A stretch of 64,000 bases of DNA from Hansfordia pulvinata (Eukaryota > Ascomycota > Sordariomycetes > Xylariales). Both the position numbers and the translations under genes were made by a program. Shown one piece after another: positions 10,783 through 23,047 of the stretch. The notes beneath the pieces were generated by a model that made no database searches, was not told the DNA's origin, and saw only the letters and a list, made by a program, of their open reading frames with translations. Where the stretch lies: positions 2,503,001 through 2,567,000 of the forward strand of contig BJKQ01000006.1 of assembly GCA_006538405.1 (NCBI GenBank). The letters run 5' to 3'. Each line of letters starts with the position of its first letter. Within the stretch, counting starts at the first letter, position 1.

Positions 10783-13700
10783 TCACCAGAATTGAGTACT
10801 GTTCTTCTTGTTCCGTTCCTGAAGCACCCGGTTCTGTGCCTCCTTGACGGTGGCAGGGGGGCAGCCTTGCGTCAATGGGTCTTGCCCGTTCTGGTCCCAG
10901 CGTCCAATTCCATCGATACGCCGCACAATGTCTGCAGCAGCTTGTAGTAAATTGTTCAGGGCGTATTCGAATTGCACTTCTGTGAGCCAGTTGGAGGCTT
11001 CTGTGGCAAAGCCCATTGTCGAATTTTCTCGGACCGACTGTTCAATTGCGGGAGAGTGCAGAGACGCTTCGTACCAGCTGGCAGCTTGGCCTTCCTGCTT
11101 TCGGCCTGTGAATGCAGAGGCTCTGAAAACCACCAGCTGCGTGTCTTCGCGATGATCCTTCGTCTGGGAGTCCATGTCCTGAATTTGAGTTACTTTCAGG
11201 GCCACGTGCTCCGGTATCAAGTCCTCAGACATGGGTGTGTTCTCGGTGCGCGATCGCAGGTAAGTGGCCGTCTTCTTCACTGTGACATGGTCTATCACGA
11301 CCCCATACTGAGCTGGGACCAGGCCCTTCACGGAGGGCCCTCCATAATCGTCTTGCCTGGCAGAACGTAAGCTATGTGTGAACGGAGGGGAAGGGTACAT
11401 CACGAAGGACTCACAAGAACTTTAACGAACCCACAAACTGCTCAGCAAATTGTTCGCAATCTTTTCCAAGCTTAGATGTGGCGGACATCTCCACCTGAAA
11501 GTCCCACGACCTTTCTAGGCAGTGAACAAAAAGCCGAAGAGGACTTCGGTCGTCATAATGGAGAGTGTATCTCACAGAGTCTCCGGCGTGTATCACTCGT
11601 AGAATGAAACCCCATTCACCTCTCTTCCCATGGACCCTGCACACAAAGTCATAGACTAATATTTTACTTTCAGGCCGGTGCTGCCACATCTGCTTCCCGT
11701 CATCATCTGTGAGTTGGACCAGAAAGCTTGCCTCCCCACCGTATGTCGTGAGGATTCGGGTGAAGCATACTTGGTCCGACTTGTGGCATTTCAGGTCCAG
11801 GGTTTCTTTGAATTTCCGCGGGTCCTGGAATTTTGACTTCTCGGTAGCCTCTGGAAGCTGGACATTTCGGTGGTGGAGAGCGAGAAGGACGAGGCGTCCA
11901 ATGTTAACATGCAGTGAGATGTCTCCCTGGAACATTCGTAACGGCTGCAGCGCAGACCACAGTTTGGCTTTGATGCTGCGTTTCATGTGCGAGTCGCCCG
12001 GTGATACTCCCGAACGAGAACCAGTAGATGAGGGGGTCTTGTGGTCGTCTTTGGCAGTCACTCTGTCCGGGGACCCTCTGCTTGCCTTCTGTCGCATGAC
12101 GCTGTGCAACGGAGCTGGCTTTGGCATTGATTGGACGGTCCGAATAGGAACAGGCTCAGAACTTTCAGTGACGTCCGGCGTCGAGTCAGATGCTGATTCG
12201 CTACCCAGAGGAAGCAGAAGCGACTGTCGTTGCTGGGGCTTATGGATGTCGCTTCTTGGTTCGCCGGCTTTATCACCAGCTTTGGGCTCACGTGTTTTCC
12301 TCGTATCAAGGAATGACTTCCAAAGGCCCAAAAAGGGGTCATCTTTCCGATCGTCAGGAAGCACACTCCTTTCCTTGGAGTGCTCTATCGTGTGCGTCTC
12401 ACTAGGTTGGTTGAGTATCAAAGTTTCTCGGACCCTTCGTCGCCCACGGGGAGCATCGACAGTGTTTCGGGCCCTGGATGGCTCGGTAGAAGGGGTCTTC
12501 AAGCCCTCGCCTATGATGTGGTCAATCCAAGAGCTTTCAGTACCACGCATGATGACTCACTTGTGCTGCGACCACGAGAGGACTTCGTTACTTGATCTCC
12601 AGATGCCATCCTGTTCCGATGGTCGAAATGCATACCAACATACGTATCTTCATCCATGCCGGTCTTCATCTGAGACTCCTGTTTTTTGGCCGCTGCAGGC
12701 TTGGTGGAATGTCGACCTAAAGCAGCAGGTCTCGACTGTTGCTCTTGTTGGAGGAAGCCACAGAACACCGCCTTAGCTTCTTTGAACGAAAGCGCAGGCT
12801 CGACTTTGCTACAAGCTCTTGGATTTCGAGCAGCCATTTTCAGGACAGCGCCATCGTTACAAACTTTATTGTATAGACTGTCGAGTTTCATATGGCTATC
12901 GCGTTCCGCATGGCGATCGAGGAGCACACTCAGCGCCACTTGCTTATCGACGTGATGGAGATACCGTATCTCAATATTCGGCTCCTTCGCAGACTCGGCG
13001 TAGAAGAAATGCTCCGAGCTATGGGCATGGTACTGGGTCATCCGCTAGACGTTTATCAGCGCTGCAAGTTGAGAAATCAATACATGGTATCCAACTCACA
13101 CAGTAATCGAGAAGAACATGAAGCTTCCTTTCTGCGGCCAGGATTTTGTCTTTCGAATCTGCCCCAATGAAGAGGGTCTTGTCATCGATTGCCTTGACTA
13201 TGAGGCAGTCTGTCTCTTCCTGTAGCGAAGCGATGAATGCTTTCGGAAGAAGCTTGGAGATGGAGAGCTGCTCATATTCAGGCTTGCTCTCGCCGAAGGG
13301 GTTGACTCCGTCATCAGAATTGCTCTGCGGATTCTGGGGTAGGCGCCACGCCTCTCTGAAAGATTTCTTGGCTAGAGCATGTGGGAAGAGAAAGTCCTCA
13401 AATTCTTGATCTGTGAAATGCGGGATGTCTGTTTCGCTGTTCATCGGGTAAACCAGCTGATACTGCTCGCCGAGAGTGGTCAGCAGGAGAAACTCGCGGG
13501 TGGTCGGCCACACTGGGGCACACTGCGCTCTTACCTCGCTCGCACCCTCACCGTTTCTTTCCAACGTGAAGACATCGTGGATGAAGTGGTTGAGGGACTC
13601 GCTCAACATAGCCAGGGCATGATTTTCTTCCCCAGACCGGCATGTTGCCACCAGACTCCCCAAGGTTGGGTCGTAGATAACGTCGAGCTCCTGTCGGGTC

Positions 13701-14046
13701 ATGGAGCGCACGTCAGCTGCACAGTTCGTCGATTGTGCTACCTCGAAGGCGGAAGAATCGTGAGTGGGAAAGTTCTTACCTCCTCGCCATACTTCTCATG
13801 CCTCCGAAGGTAGTTCTGCATGTAATCTTGCAGACCTTGAGGGGTAAGGTACCAGTTGGTAGCGAAGATGAAACTACACGTGTAACCAGGAAGGACGGTA
13901 GCGTATGATGATGCGGCTCTCCCGCGAGATATGTCCGAAGAGGCAGCCAGGTTGTCGACCGGGACATCGTGCCCGGACGCGTGTCGTGAAGGAAAGTAGG
14001 CATTCATGCCATCCTTTATACGACGGCGGGCGGTAGCATCGTACAT
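10783..14046 (-). CDS. Unrecognised 1008-residue protein in five exons, with a KH-like stretch
   Basis: Reading right to left, the exons are 14046-13780, 13690-13100, 13044-12561, 12510-11415 and 11371-10783. All phases agree, introns are 89, 55, 50 and 43 nt, and CTGAC-type branch sites are visible for several. The protein starts MYDATARRR. Residues of exons 1-2 include YTCSFIFATNWYLTPQGL and, near the end of exon 2, a stretch (CLIVKAIDDKTLFIGA) that looks like a KH-fold strand-helix pattern. Exon 4 starts with a charged, disordered region followed by a folded-looking half. The last exon has a tail with ASWYEASLHSPAIEQ. I believe this is a filamentous-fungus-specific family with a DUF-type name, but I cannot name it firmly. 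RNA binding is only suggested by the KH-like segment. The 43-nt intron is near the lower limit for fungi. Confidence 0.75.
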
Positions 14047-15683
14047 GGCTGCCAGTACTGTCGCCGAGCCGTGAGTGCGAGGATGGTCTGGAGCCCGATG
14101 ATAAGTCCGGGCGGCAGAGCAAATCGCGCGAGAGGTGGGGCTTGGGAGCGCTGAGCAGAGGCGGTCGATGGTAATGGGGATGGTTACGGTGATGACAGAG
14201 GGTGATGGATGTCGTATGAGGCTAGGTGGTGATGGGGAAGTGATGCTGGGTCTGCGTGAGGGGGTCAGACATTACTTTAATCAACATGGATGGGCGACAG
14301 TTCTCCTTTCCGACGTGGCCAGAGGGAGGCAGGAGCGACCGCCCGAGTAGAAGTGCGGGTTGAGGGAAGGAACGCAGGCAGGAAGGGAAGAGCCGTGCGT
14401 TTGGTGGCCTGTTGACAACTCAGGCTTCCACCACCGTTGGCTCAAAATCGAAGGTGACGTATTGTTCTCGAGAACAGTAGGCTGAGCCTCGGCGTTTTGA
14501 GGTAGCAGCCTGATGTTGATGCCTCTGTCGGTCGGCACCCTGGATGCTTACCAGCCAACAGTGGTCGAGCCGGTAAGAACTGGGTTTCGGGAACAGGCGC
14601 ATTGGGGGAGTACAGAAATGAGATCGTGGAAGGCAGAAACGAGAGCGACAGGTAGATAAGGAAAAGAAACCAGGCAGGACATGGTACCGTTTGTAAGTTG
14701 ACCCGTATTTGTTGTTTGTTATGTTGTTGCTGCTCCAGTTTCCATGCGGCCAGCGACATGGAGCAGTGTGCCCGATGTGCATCCAATTCAATCAGCTTCC
14801 ATGCATGAAATCTGGACAAAGAGAAGTGATCTGGGGCTAGGTACTTCCTACTTCTGACCGCCTCCCTATTGGTTATGACAATGTGACGGTGCTCTGGGTA
14901 AAGGTACTCACTCATCCAGCTTGGGATGGGAGAATGTAATGTGGTATATTAGGTGTAGGTTTACCGCAGGCTTGCTCTTCATATCGCATGTAGGCTCCCG
15001 GTCTGCCATCGTATCGAATAGTCTGGTACAATACTCCCCAAATACTCGAATCAGATGAGCCCAGCATATCATGGTGCGAGCCGAGTGCTTGCTGGGGTTG
15101 ATGCCGGATATTGATGTCAGGCGTTTGAAGTGACCGGGAAGCGCCGGCCGCCGCTTCGCCCATCGTATCCAATTGTTCTCGTTTACCTGCCATCCAGAAT
15201 ACGAGCATGGACAGGTTAGAGGCCCGGGAGCTGTGATGTCTGCCGTGCCGCCCAGTCGAGCAGCCCTCAATGACGTCTCATCCGAGAGCAGACGGTGGTA
15301 CTGTCACACGCGATTTGAGCAGCTCTGATTCGCGGTCCCATGCGTGCGTGCCCAGAGACAAGTATTGGCAGACGAACAGCATCCCATTACAGTCCCCCTC
15401 CCCGATTGCGGCTCTGCCCACCGGAACATCCGACAGTCAGGCACAAATAGATGCCGCTTCCGACGCGGGACGACTTGGGGACGCGGGACCACTTCCGATG
15501 GGCTTGCCCTTTTACACACTTCAAGAACGAGGGCAACCCCCAATATCGAGCACGTCTGCTTGGCCCAAGCAATGTAAGAGGCGCACCCTATCCAGTACCT
15601 AACTTGCTCACTTTTTCCCACCCACCAGCGTTGTCGTGGTGTTTGTTCGGCAAGGGCATGCCCCGTGCTTAATCTGAGTTGAC
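14047..15683. other. Gene-free divergent spacer
   Basis: This 1.6-kb stretch lies between the five-exon gene (-) and the WW-domain gene (+). Frames of 80-157 codons occur on the minus strand (for example 14442-14915), but they overlap one another and show no domain or splice logic. I take it as promoter sequence for both neighbours. Confidence 0.55.
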
Positions 15684-16748
15684 ATGTTCTTCAAGAAGCT
15701 TAAAGGCAAGATCGAGGAAAAAATGCTCGACGAAGACGGCGCCGACCAGTCGGGTTTCCATGGAGAAGGTAAGCGACCCCCGTCCACATCTGACAAGCAA
15801 CCCTTCCCCTACATACTCGTACTGCCCTAACAGTCTTCACAGGGGAGGGGAAGTCCAAGAATAAGGGGAAGGGAAAGGAACCGGCCAGCGACAAGACGAG
15901 TTCTGACACCCACGGTCCCACGGCTTACTCGCATGTGAGTGATTCCCACCCATGTACCTGCCTTGCCTATAGTCAACTGCACACCTACCCGTGTGTTTGG
16001 AAAATGCCCGCAGGCACTGCTGCCCCGCCCTACTCATTCGGTACTCCCGTCGCAGCGCAGTTCCGCCACTGACTTTTCGGACGACGAGGCGCCCGCCGTC
16101 CCTTACGAGGCCCCTCCACCCATGCCGCACGGCTGGGTGGCCAAGTGGAGCCAGAGCGCCTACCGGTGGTACTTTGTCGAGCGGGCGACGGGGAGGTGGA
16201 TGTGGTACCCCCCCGTCGGCTTCGAGGTGCCTCTGCGAGCACCTTGCGGCCCGAAGCTTGCGGCGCCCGTCCCGATTACTGCTACCCCCGGCCCGCAGGG
16301 CCCATCAGTGCCGGGCTCGGCAGCGGGGCTCGGCCGCGCCAGCCCGGCCCATGGCCAGGGGCACGCCACGGTGGGCGACGAAGTAGCCTGGCGCGACAGG
16401 AAGGGCAAGGGCAAGGCCACGGAGGTTGTCCCAGAAGCTGCTGAGCGGACAACGGAGGCGGATGAAGGAGAAGAGGAAGAAGACGACGGTGATGAAGAGG
16501 AGGAGGAAGAAGAAGCAGAGGAAGAAATCGAGGTCTGGGCAGGTGAGTCTTCGGCCCTCTTCTCAGCGCCTCGACCGCATGGCAAGCTTTCTGACACCGA
16601 TTTCGACTCAGGCGCAAGCGACCAACAGCCTTTCATGCCGGCCTACATCCGAGAGCCAGGCCCTCGTCGTCGGCGCGTAGTTACCGCCGCTGAGCTTTAT
16701 TACCTGCTGCAAGACAGCAACCACGCATCGTCTAGCAAAAGTCGATGA
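15684..16748 (+). CDS. WW-domain protein with acidic tail
   Basis: Exons 15684-15768, 15843-15934 and 16014 onward join in phase. Exon 1 encodes MFFKKLKGKIEEKML and exon 2 is Lys/Gly-rich. The third exon carries one WW domain (PMPHGWVAKWSQSAYRWYFV, then a Pro-Pro after the second Trp region), a module that binds Pro-rich peptides. It is followed by a Pro/Ala linker and a long Glu/Asp run. A possible further intron, 16543-16611, has a GTGAGT donor, a CTGAC branch site and a CAG acceptor. It is 69 nt, a multiple of three, and contains no stop, so both spliced and retained forms stay in frame. The protein would be about 300-325 residues. For intron 1, an acceptor 9 nt upstream (after CTAACAG) would add three codons. 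The partner and role are unknown. Confidence 0.75.
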
Positions 16749-18165
16749 GTAGCAAAAAGCAGCACTCGGGCATTGCGCATGTGCCTAAGCTGGCCTCGAG
16801 CTCTGATGCAACACCGGCATACTCGTACCAAGTTGCCACTGGCGAGTGCCGCCATTGATCGGTGGGTGGCCAACATGGAGAGCCTGGTATTTTTGATGCC
16901 GTGCGAGGCTGCCCCGTACGCACTCACGTGTGTTTGTCTTGTACGAGTAACCAGGGAGAGAGCTTGGACGAATGAATGGCTTCGGGGCTGTCGACCGAGG
17001 CATGTGCATCTCGTATGGAGGATGGACAGACCGAACAGGGACGAGCCGATTCGCGCCGAGATGACGGGCGAGACACAACTGGGCACCGGTGTCGGTCTCG
17101 AGACAGCTGTGGGATGATGTGCGTCGGGTCATGTCATCTGCGCGCGCGCAACTCGCGCCACCCGCCGAGAGGTGTGTTGGGACCACAGTGCGGTTCAGGG
17201 CCTCGAGCTGCGCAGCCCATTCCCGCTTGCTGCCGGCGCTGGGCGCCGAGGGTTTGTTACGGCGTCGCGGTCGGGGAGATTATCGCGACGGGCACGAAGG
17301 GATTGGAAACAGCATCGTCATGAAGGGCAGATGGGAACCCATTCCGACGCCAGACGAGGGAAGCGCCGGACATGAACCGATGGGGTCTGAATCAGCTGAG
17401 ATGGACCTGAGCGGGGCCGGACCGAAACGAAACATGAGCGGTGGTCTCAGGCGACTGACTGCCTGTGAGAAGTCCCCCGGGAGTCTGGACGGCGCGCGTG
17501 CGTGCGCAGGGATCGCTGGCGGTTGTGCGACACGAGGACGTCGGCGAGCGTTGGTGCGCTTGTGTGGCGCTGTACTCGTAGCCGTGCGAGTGCTGTTATC
17601 CGTACTCGTAGTTGATATAATGGGGGCACTGGGGGGCAGCTGGCAGGACGGATCGAGGGGTGAGCGACAGGCCGGGCAGACGGAGGATAGAATCGCGAGA
17701 AGAGAAGGCTGATGAGACACGCGCAGAGGGCAGAGGGCGTGTGTTGAGCTACCCGTACACGTCGAGGTAGGTGCAGGGATCAGTGAGGTTGTCGTGCGTC
17801 GTTGCCGGGACAGTCGACAAGGGAGGGAGGATGGATGGGTGACGGACCCGCCGGCGGGTTGGTTCACAGCTCCTGGGCCATGTACGAGTAATGAGACGGC
17901 AGAGACACAACACGGTGCCTGGATAGGTAAACGATGAGGGGTCGGGTGTTGGCAGTCATCAGTCTTATCAATTGCCTGCTTATGACATGAGGTGAAGCGA
18001 CCAGACTGTGGCGAATTTGGCGGTGCTCGAAATCCCATCGACGAGGGATTAGATTGTACCCGACTTATGTAGGGTATCTAGGTCTGGTACATGGTCGAGC
18101 GTCATTGACAGAGTTGGGACCTCAACGGATATTTCCATTGTCGTAAGGCGCCCTCCCGTACATCA
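16749..18165. other. Gene-free stretch left of the AT-rich element
   Basis: No convincing gene is visible. A 252-codon minus-strand frame (17280-18038) and a 207-codon plus-strand frame (17089-17712) overlap each other and are Ser/Pro/Thr- or Arg/Gly-rich without domains, typical of chance frames. ACGAGTA/TACTCGT motifs occur near 16821, 16942, 17575, 17603 and 17883. Normal base composition continues to about 18050 and then falls sharply toward AT at the element. Confidence 0.55.
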
Positions 18166-18210
18166 GGCCTAGAAACATAGGATCTGTTACGCGCAAGGTG
18201 ATAACGTCTC
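18166..18210 (+). repeat. Left terminal inverted repeat
   Basis: This 45-bp end begins GGCCTAGAAACATA and contains CTGTTACGCGC and GGTGATAA blocks. It matches the reverse complement of 21449-21493 at 39 of 45 positions. Unlike the interior, it keeps a normal base composition. Confidence 0.85.
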
Positions 18211-19713
18211 AGATACATTCTTCGTCCTACTATAATTTACAGGCCGAGAGAAATATCGAAATACACCCTTATAACCGTTAAACCGCTTTAATTAACCGCC
18301 TTTTACCCTTTATAAAGTAATAGTTTATCGATTTATACGTTTCTTATAAAAGTACGCGTTTATAATACTTTTTTTAATATTATATATTATACGAATTTAA
18401 TATACCGATTAATCGCGATATAAAAAACGCTTTTAATAACCAGGAAATCGCTTTCCGCACCGCTTTTAAACTTAAGGACGTTAATAAAGAGTTTATTAAT
18501 ATAATAAATAATAAGTTTAACGCCCTTCTTATTAAACTTACCGTGTAAAATATCCGCCCGCTTTTTAATACCGCTTTTTAAACCGACTTTACCGTTAACG
18601 AGTTTTAATTAAGTTAAAAACTTAAACGTATATAAATTAAGCCTTTTCGTTTAATTAAAGCACGTGTTTAATAAGCGTTAAAGGATCTTAATACCTTTAT
18701 AAAGCTTTTATAAGTATATATTATTATTAAAAAGATTAACCTTAACTTAAAGCTTATAAGAAAGCCGGTATAAGAAAAGATAATTATTAAATTAATAATG
18801 TTATATTTAAGTAAGCTTTAAAAATTAACGTTAATAAAGGATTAATATATTAAAAAGAGGGATCGTTAATAAGCGTATAAGGATCTTATTAATTATTAAA
18901 TTAACGGTAATAATATAAATAAAAATAATATATTAATTATAATAAATAAAAAGTAAAAGGCGTTCTTTAAGAAGTATAACCACTCTTTAATAGCGACATC
19001 GCTTAAAACGACCCCGTTTTATAATAAAAAGGTGTATAAAAAGGTATTTATTAAAAAATAATTAATAAAAAGTATATATAAAAGCTTAATAATATTAATT
19101 CCTTACTTATTATTACGTACCGGCCTTAACACGGTTAAGGCGATAATAACGGTGTGTTCTTACTTAATAAATAAGTTAAGATAACGAGCCTTATTATTAT
19201 AAATAATAATAATATTAATAAAGCATTTATTAATATTATACACGAGTTAAAAAAGAATATAAAAAGTGTAAAGGGCGTTAAGGATATTAAAAAAGTAATC
19301 ACTTACTTTATTAATAACCTTTACGATAAAGTATATACTTTTAATTTTAATAAAGTAATAATAATACTTTAAAACATAAAGAATAACGTCGTCTTTAACA
19401 CGTGTAATATATAAAAGATAAAGTTATCGTTTTTAAAGGAAGTAATAAAAATAAAGTAATAATAATAAGCATTAATAAAGTAAATTATAATAAAGGGTAA
19501 TAATAATTCGTTTTTTATATTATATACCGTAAAGGGATATTTTAATAAAGTTTTTTTAAAAAAAAAGGTGCGCCTGTGTTATTAACTTACTTTATTTTTA
19601 TTTTAATATAATTATAAGTTTATTTAATAAATATAATTAATAAAATCCTTATATTTTTCGTGTTAATAACCGGTACGCCCCTCGCTTACCCGCTTACGTA
19701 CATATATATTAAG

Positions 19714-19850
19714 CACTTTTATTAAAAGATATTATTTTTTATTACTTTTATTAAAAAACGTCGTTTTCCATTACTTTTACTTAAAAGCACCGTTTTTCAC
19801 CACTTTTATTAAAAAACGTTATTTTTATTACTTTTACTTATATATATTAA
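19714..19850. repeat. Tandem repeat of about 30 bp inside the AT-rich element
   Basis: Roughly four to five imperfect copies of a unit of about 30 bp occur in a row. Each contains ACTTTTATTAAAA (or ACTTTTACTTAAAA) followed by a T-rich block. An AT/TATA run and sequence with ACACACATATATACATA follow at about 19850-19885. Confidence 0.7.
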
Positions 19851-21448
19851 ATTATATATATATATACACACATATATACATACCCTTATCGTTATTAACG
19901 CGCTCGCGGCGCCTTATTTACCTTTTTACCTTTTATTAATAAGTAAAGCGCTTATAATACCGTTTACCCTTTATTAACGTTCGCGATTATACTTATAACC
20001 CTTCTTTTTTATTATAATTCCTTATAATTTACTTATATGTTAACGGCGATCTCCTTTTATAACTTTAATATACTTATACCCTTTATACGCTTTAAACGAA
20101 TCCGATATCGTGAAAGCTCCTTATTAACTCCCTTATCCTTAACTTTCTTTTTATAATAATCCTTACGCCTTTTTATTTAAATAAAGTTATAAAGCTTATA
20201 AATAATATATAAAATTAATATTTACTTCGCGATTAAGTATTTTAACGCTTAATCCTAGATAATCTTAAACTTACGTTTTAATATATTAAACACTTACTTT
20301 ATTATTATTTAAATCTTTAAATATTAAAGATTATATAATTCTTTAACGTTATTAAGCTTTTTTATCTTACTTACTTATTCTTAAAAGTGATATTACACTT
20401 TATAATATAATATAAGGATCCTTATACGTGTACCGAAGCCGGCGTTTATAAGATAAAACCTTTTTTTTAAGACTTTAAAGCTATTAATAAAGGCGAGTGT
20501 TAATAATTATAAGTTATTTATAAACCCTTCCTTATTAATAAATATATATAAAAACGTCTTATTAAGCCTTACCGTAATTAACACGTTTTAAAATATAAAG
20601 CCTTTATAATAACGTTATCTTTATTAAAATTATATAAATATATAAGCGTAAATATATATATTATTAATTATATTAATATAACCGTTAAACTTTATAAGTT
20701 TAAGGTTAAATTTAAGGCCTTTATATAATTATTTATTACTTAATTACTTTATAAAGGCTTAATAAAGTGCCTTTATTCACGGAAGTATATTATTAATAAT
20801 CTTATTAATTATTATTTAAAGTAAGCGGAACTTATTAACGGTAATACGTTATAAGGTATTATATATTATTATAAAAAGGAATATTATTAATTATATAATA
20901 CCGGAAAGGCGTTTTAATCCTTTATTCACCTTTATATTACTTATTAATTAATTTAATAATTTATAAAAGGTTTAATAATTTATTTAAAATATATATTAAA
21001 AAGCCTTATTATTAAGATATTTTAATTTATCGTCACACCGAGTCACGGTTATAAAGGTATCCTTTTTTATTTAATAAATAATATAATAATATTAACACCG
21101 CTGAATTTAACGTTATTAAAGTCGTTAAACGATTAATAAGTTAACCGTAATAATAAGTTATTAATATTAATTTATTTAAAGGGGTTACGAATATATTATA
21201 AGTAAATATAACGTTACTTAAAAAGCACCCCCCTTTAACCCTTTTAATGCTGCCTTAAAAGGTAGAAAAGTAAGCAGAAAACTTAATATTATACTTACTT
21301 TATAATCCTTATTAATAAGTAACATATTAAGGCATTATATATCTTTAAAACAGTTTACATAAATAAAATTACTAATAAATTAAGTGAAGCGCTGCTTTTT
21401 AACGCTGGAACGGCGTCTTAACGGCCTATTACAGTAAAAGATCGGCAT

Positions 21449-21493
21449 GTGACATTATCACCGAGCGCGTAACAGGTCTTATGTTTCTAGGCC
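21449..21493 (-). repeat. Right terminal inverted repeat
   Basis: This is the reverse-complement partner of 18166-18210, ending ATGTTTCTAGGCC. It is directly followed by TCA, which also precedes the left end. Confidence 0.85.
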
Positions 21494-22369
21494 TCAAGGT
21501 CTGATGATTTGCAGGGCTGCCAGCTATGGGAAATTCTACCAGCCATACGAGTACCAGAAGCCCGGACTGGAGGACAGGGGCACCAGGGGTACATGTGAGG
21601 GGAGTACGCGTATCTCATATCGGGTACCTACGTGCCCACCTAGCTACAGTCTGTCGTGCATGTACTCGCAGAGAGTGTGCCCGTTGGTGGTGCTCGTGGT
21701 GGTGTGGGTGCAGGTACGAGCACTGCCCGTGCGCGTGGCTCCGCAACTCCAGGGGTCACGGCTTGCACACAGAAAGCATGGCATGCGGGGCGGAGGGGCC
21801 GCTGCCCCGTCCGGCTAGCCTGATCTGCCGCCTCTTTGCAAGGCGGTGGACGCCTGTGGACGGACGCTGCGGTCAGTCGAGGTACGCTCTGAGAGCTGAG
21901 ATCTACCTCTCATGAAAGTCTGTCCGCCTGGCTTTCGCCCGTATCGGGCTTCCAGTCTCATGTACTGCACCGAGCGAGCGAGCGGCTGGGGCACCCGATC
22001 GCGGTGGACGCGGGTCTAGGCCGGGGGGGGGGGGGACTTAGTAGGAGGTGTGGAGGCGACAAGCAACAGACGATCCGGAGCTAGAAGAAGCAAAACAACA
22101 AAAAACAAAAGGAAAAAAAAGGTGAGCCCCACTCCACCGCAGCCAGCACCGGCTTTACGGAGCACGCGGAGCACTATCGTGCATACGCCTCCCTCACGGC
22201 CTGCAGGCTCTGCGGAGCGGCCTGATGCAAGCTCTGTGACATCCGCGGGGGGGACATCTGCAGGCAATTACGGCTCTGCCACGATGCGTCCCATGGCGGA
22301 GAGACGCACGCAAGAGGGAAAGGGGCCGGCGAGTGACCTCTCATCTCTTTCTTAACGTGCTGATGTGTG

Positions 22370-22383
22370 TACTCGTACGAGTA
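22370..22383. promoter_or_regulatory. Perfect palindromic copy of the ACGAGTA motif
   Basis: TACTCGTACGAGTA is a perfect 14-bp palindrome made of two copies of ACGAGTA facing each other. It is the fullest form of the short motif scattered through the spacers. A binding site for a dimeric protein is possible but unproven. Confidence 0.35.
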
Positions 22384-23021
22384 TTGTGAGAGATCGTTCC
22401 AAGAGCGTGCAGGGTGAAGCATTGGATTGCCGCAGATATAATAGTGAATACAGAAGACTCTTGATATTGCCATTACACACAGGAGAGATACGGAGTACTC
22501 ATAGAGAGCGTTGCCGTCCCCGCCCGTCCTCTCACCGCATCACTGCTGATTTGCGCTTTACCTGTTGTTGATACCCTGCCACAACTGCACTATCTACATA
22601 CTCCGTACAGCAACTCGTGAGCTTTCACCCAACCTCCTCGACCTGCCCGGCGGTTCCGTGGTCGTGCTGCTCTCTACCATGTCCGACCGACGAGTGCGCG
22701 TACGAGTACTCAGTCTTTTCTAACTAGCCCCCGAGCCCGTGCCCGTGCTCAGGGACGCAGGATTGTCGCGAGTAGCGAATGCAGGTCTCTCCGCCCGTAT
22801 GCAGGTCCCGTGGTCTTGTCTCCGTGTATGGTGCACGGTAACGAACGCGCAGCCAGGGCCCCTGTACAAGTATGTAGAGCGTGAATCACCGGGGCAGATC
22901 GTCGCCTCTTGGGTTGAGTCAAAGTATTCAGATCCATACCTTGCATGCAGGTAGGTACTCGTAGGTAGGTACACACGTACGGTAGGTGGGCAGATGAGTG
23001 TCGGTCGAGTGGTGGTGAGCA

Positions 23022-23047
23022 GCTACTACTACTACTACTACTACTAC
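23022..23047. repeat. CTA trinucleotide microsatellite
   Basis: About eight tandem CTA units lie in a spacer, between a TAGGTAC-rich stretch and the SHE3 upstream region. Confidence 0.9.

Larger units (their letters stand above)
18166..21493. mobile_element. RIP-degraded DNA element with terminal inverted repeats
   Basis: This 3.3-kb block is strongly AT-rich and has no open frame above 60 codons on either strand. Long stretches lack CpA and TpG altogether (18301-18360 has neither) while TpA abounds. This is the product expected from C-to-T mutation of repeats by RIP. The ends are inverted repeats matching at 39 of 45 positions, starting GGCCTAGAAACATA, and half the mismatches are C/T or G/A transitions. 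Both sides are flanked by TCA (18163-18165 and 21494-21496), a possible 3-bp target duplication. A cut-and-paste transposon or its non-autonomous derivative is therefore likely. The superfamily is not determinable: the coding region is destroyed, and a 3-bp duplication fits more than one superfamily. Confidence 0.8.

Noticed and set aside
14824..14840. About 17 bp (AAGTGATCTGGGGCTAG) repeated near 59271-59287
   Set aside because: The flanks do not match, and a shared word of this length in 64 kb is borderline by chance. Too weak to call a repeat family.
17280..18038. 252-codon minus-strand frame
   Set aside because: It is Ser/Pro/Thr-rich without domain or conservation signal, and overlaps a 207-codon frame on the other strand. 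It fits chance frames in a spacer.
18166..21493. AT-rich block as a centromere or mitochondrial insert
   Set aside because: The matching inverted ends, sharp borders, short length and CpA/TpG depletion fit a RIP-mutated transposon better.
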